Part shown: one piece after another, positions 4,932 to 5,224 of the stretch | How the letters are laid out: every line of letters begins with the position of its first letter | How positions within the stretch are numbered: position 1 is the stretch's first letter | Source: Roseovarius sp. | GTDB taxonomy: Bacteria > Pseudomonadota > Alphaproteobacteria > Rhodobacterales > Rhodobacteraceae | Length of the DNA: 5,224 nt | Assembly: GCA_021767845.1 (NCBI GenBank) | Contig: JAASSQ010000215.1 | Location: forward strand, 1-5,224 | Direction: 5' to 3' | Notes under the pieces: model-generated | What the model was told of the DNA's origin: nothing | What the model saw: only the letters and a program-made list of their open reading frames with translations | The model's database searches: none | Translations under genes and position numbers: made by a program

Positions 4932-5224
4932 ATGTCGCAGACGCAGAACGACACGCAGCGGGATCGCCCCTGGCTGATCCGCACCTATGCCGGCCATTCC
5001 ACGGCCCAGGCCTCGAACGCGCTCTACCGGTCGAACCTTGCCCGCGGCCAGACCGGCCTGTCGGTGGCCTTCGACCTGCCCACGCAAACGGGGTATGACA
5101 GCGATCACGTGCTGGCGCGCGGCGAGGTCGGCAAGGTGGGCGTGCCCGTCTGCCACCTGGGCGACATGCGCACCCTGTTCGACCAGATCCCGCTGGAACA
5201 GATGAACACCTCGATGACGATCAA
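4932..5224 (+). CDS. ecm: Ethylmalonyl-CoA mutase, N-terminal part (runs off right edge)
   Basis: The window holds 97 codons of a coenzyme-B12-dependent acyl-CoA mutase, which converts ethylmalonyl-CoA to methylsuccinyl-CoA in the ethylmalonyl-CoA pathway (product also called MeaA). The methylmalonyl-CoA mutase family N-terminus is plain: RTYAGHSTAQASNALYRSNL (residues 17-36), GQTGLSVAFDLPTQTGYDSD (39-58), GEVGKVGVPVCHLGDMRTLF (64-83) and PLEQMNTSMTI (87-97). The PTQTGYDSDH and GVPVCHLGDM forms are those I associate with Ecm; methylmalonyl-CoA mutase usually has a different version of these blocks (for example ATHRGYDSDH). The ATG at 4932 has GAGG 7 nt upstream. The C-terminal B12-binding domain lies beyond the window. 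Its placement beside ccr, divergent from the acyltransferase gene, supports the ethylmalonyl-CoA assignment over methylmalonyl-CoA mutase. Confidence 0.95.
   Translation, partial: MSQTQNDTQRDRPWLIRTYAGHSTAQASNALYRSNLARGQTGLSVAFDLPTQTGYDSDHVLARGEVGKVGVPVCHLGDMRTLFDQIPLEQMNTSMTI

Noticed and set aside
1..5224. CRISPR arrays, insertion sequences, attachment sites, tRNA or rRNA genes
   Set aside because: I saw no regularly spaced repeats, transposase motifs, terminal inverted repeats, tRNA cloverleaf or rRNA sequence on either strand.

Overview
The window is GC-rich, gene-dense chromosomal DNA. Its gene content points to an alphaproteobacterium, most likely Rhodobacterales (Rhodobacter/Paracoccus/Roseobacter relatives). 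The main reason is that crotonyl-CoA carboxylase/reductase (ccr) and the start of an ethylmalonyl-CoA mutase gene (ecm) lie together, and these are signature enzymes of the ethylmalonyl-CoA (EMC) pathway. A LuxR-type regulator next to a small helical ORF also fits that group. The taxonomic call is inference from protein character; there is no rRNA gene in the window.

Layout, left to right. Positions 1-803 (minus) hold the N-terminal 267 codons of a RecD-like superfamily 1 helicase that runs off the left edge. After a 101-bp gap with no clear signal comes a LuxR-family regulator (905-1633, minus) with an intact acyl-homoserine-lactone-type ligand pocket and no synthase gene in view. A probable 69-codon ORF (1572-1781, minus) lies upstream and overlaps its start. 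Positions 1782-1996 are non-coding and hold an AT-rich dyad upstream of the small ORF, a GC hairpin, and the ccr terminator. ccr occupies 1997-3283 (minus). Upstream of it on the same strand is a glycerol-3-phosphate acyltransferase-like gene (3427-4794, minus). A 137-bp divergent control region (4795-4931) separates that gene from ecm (4932 to the right edge, plus, truncated by the window).

How the genes fit together: Ccr reductively carboxylates crotonyl-CoA to ethylmalonyl-CoA. After epimerisation by an enzyme not in this window, Ecm rearranges ethylmalonyl-CoA to methylsuccinyl-CoA. The two genes thus supply two steps of acetyl-CoA assimilation. The acyltransferase between them belongs to phospholipid synthesis, and its metabolic link to the pathway is not evident from sequence.

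The most interesting signal is in the non-coding DNA. Three copies of the 7-mer GCA(A/T)TGC and one perfect CTGC-N4-GCAG dyad are confined to the two EMC intergenic regions. One 13-bp version recurs with a single mismatch upstream of both ccr and ecm. This suggests a shared regulator, possibly PhaR-like or RamB/PccR-like, that would couple the EMC genes to each other and perhaps to polyhydroxybutyrate metabolism. I saw no mobile element, CRISPR array, tRNA or rRNA gene, and no clear novel defence or biosynthetic system.
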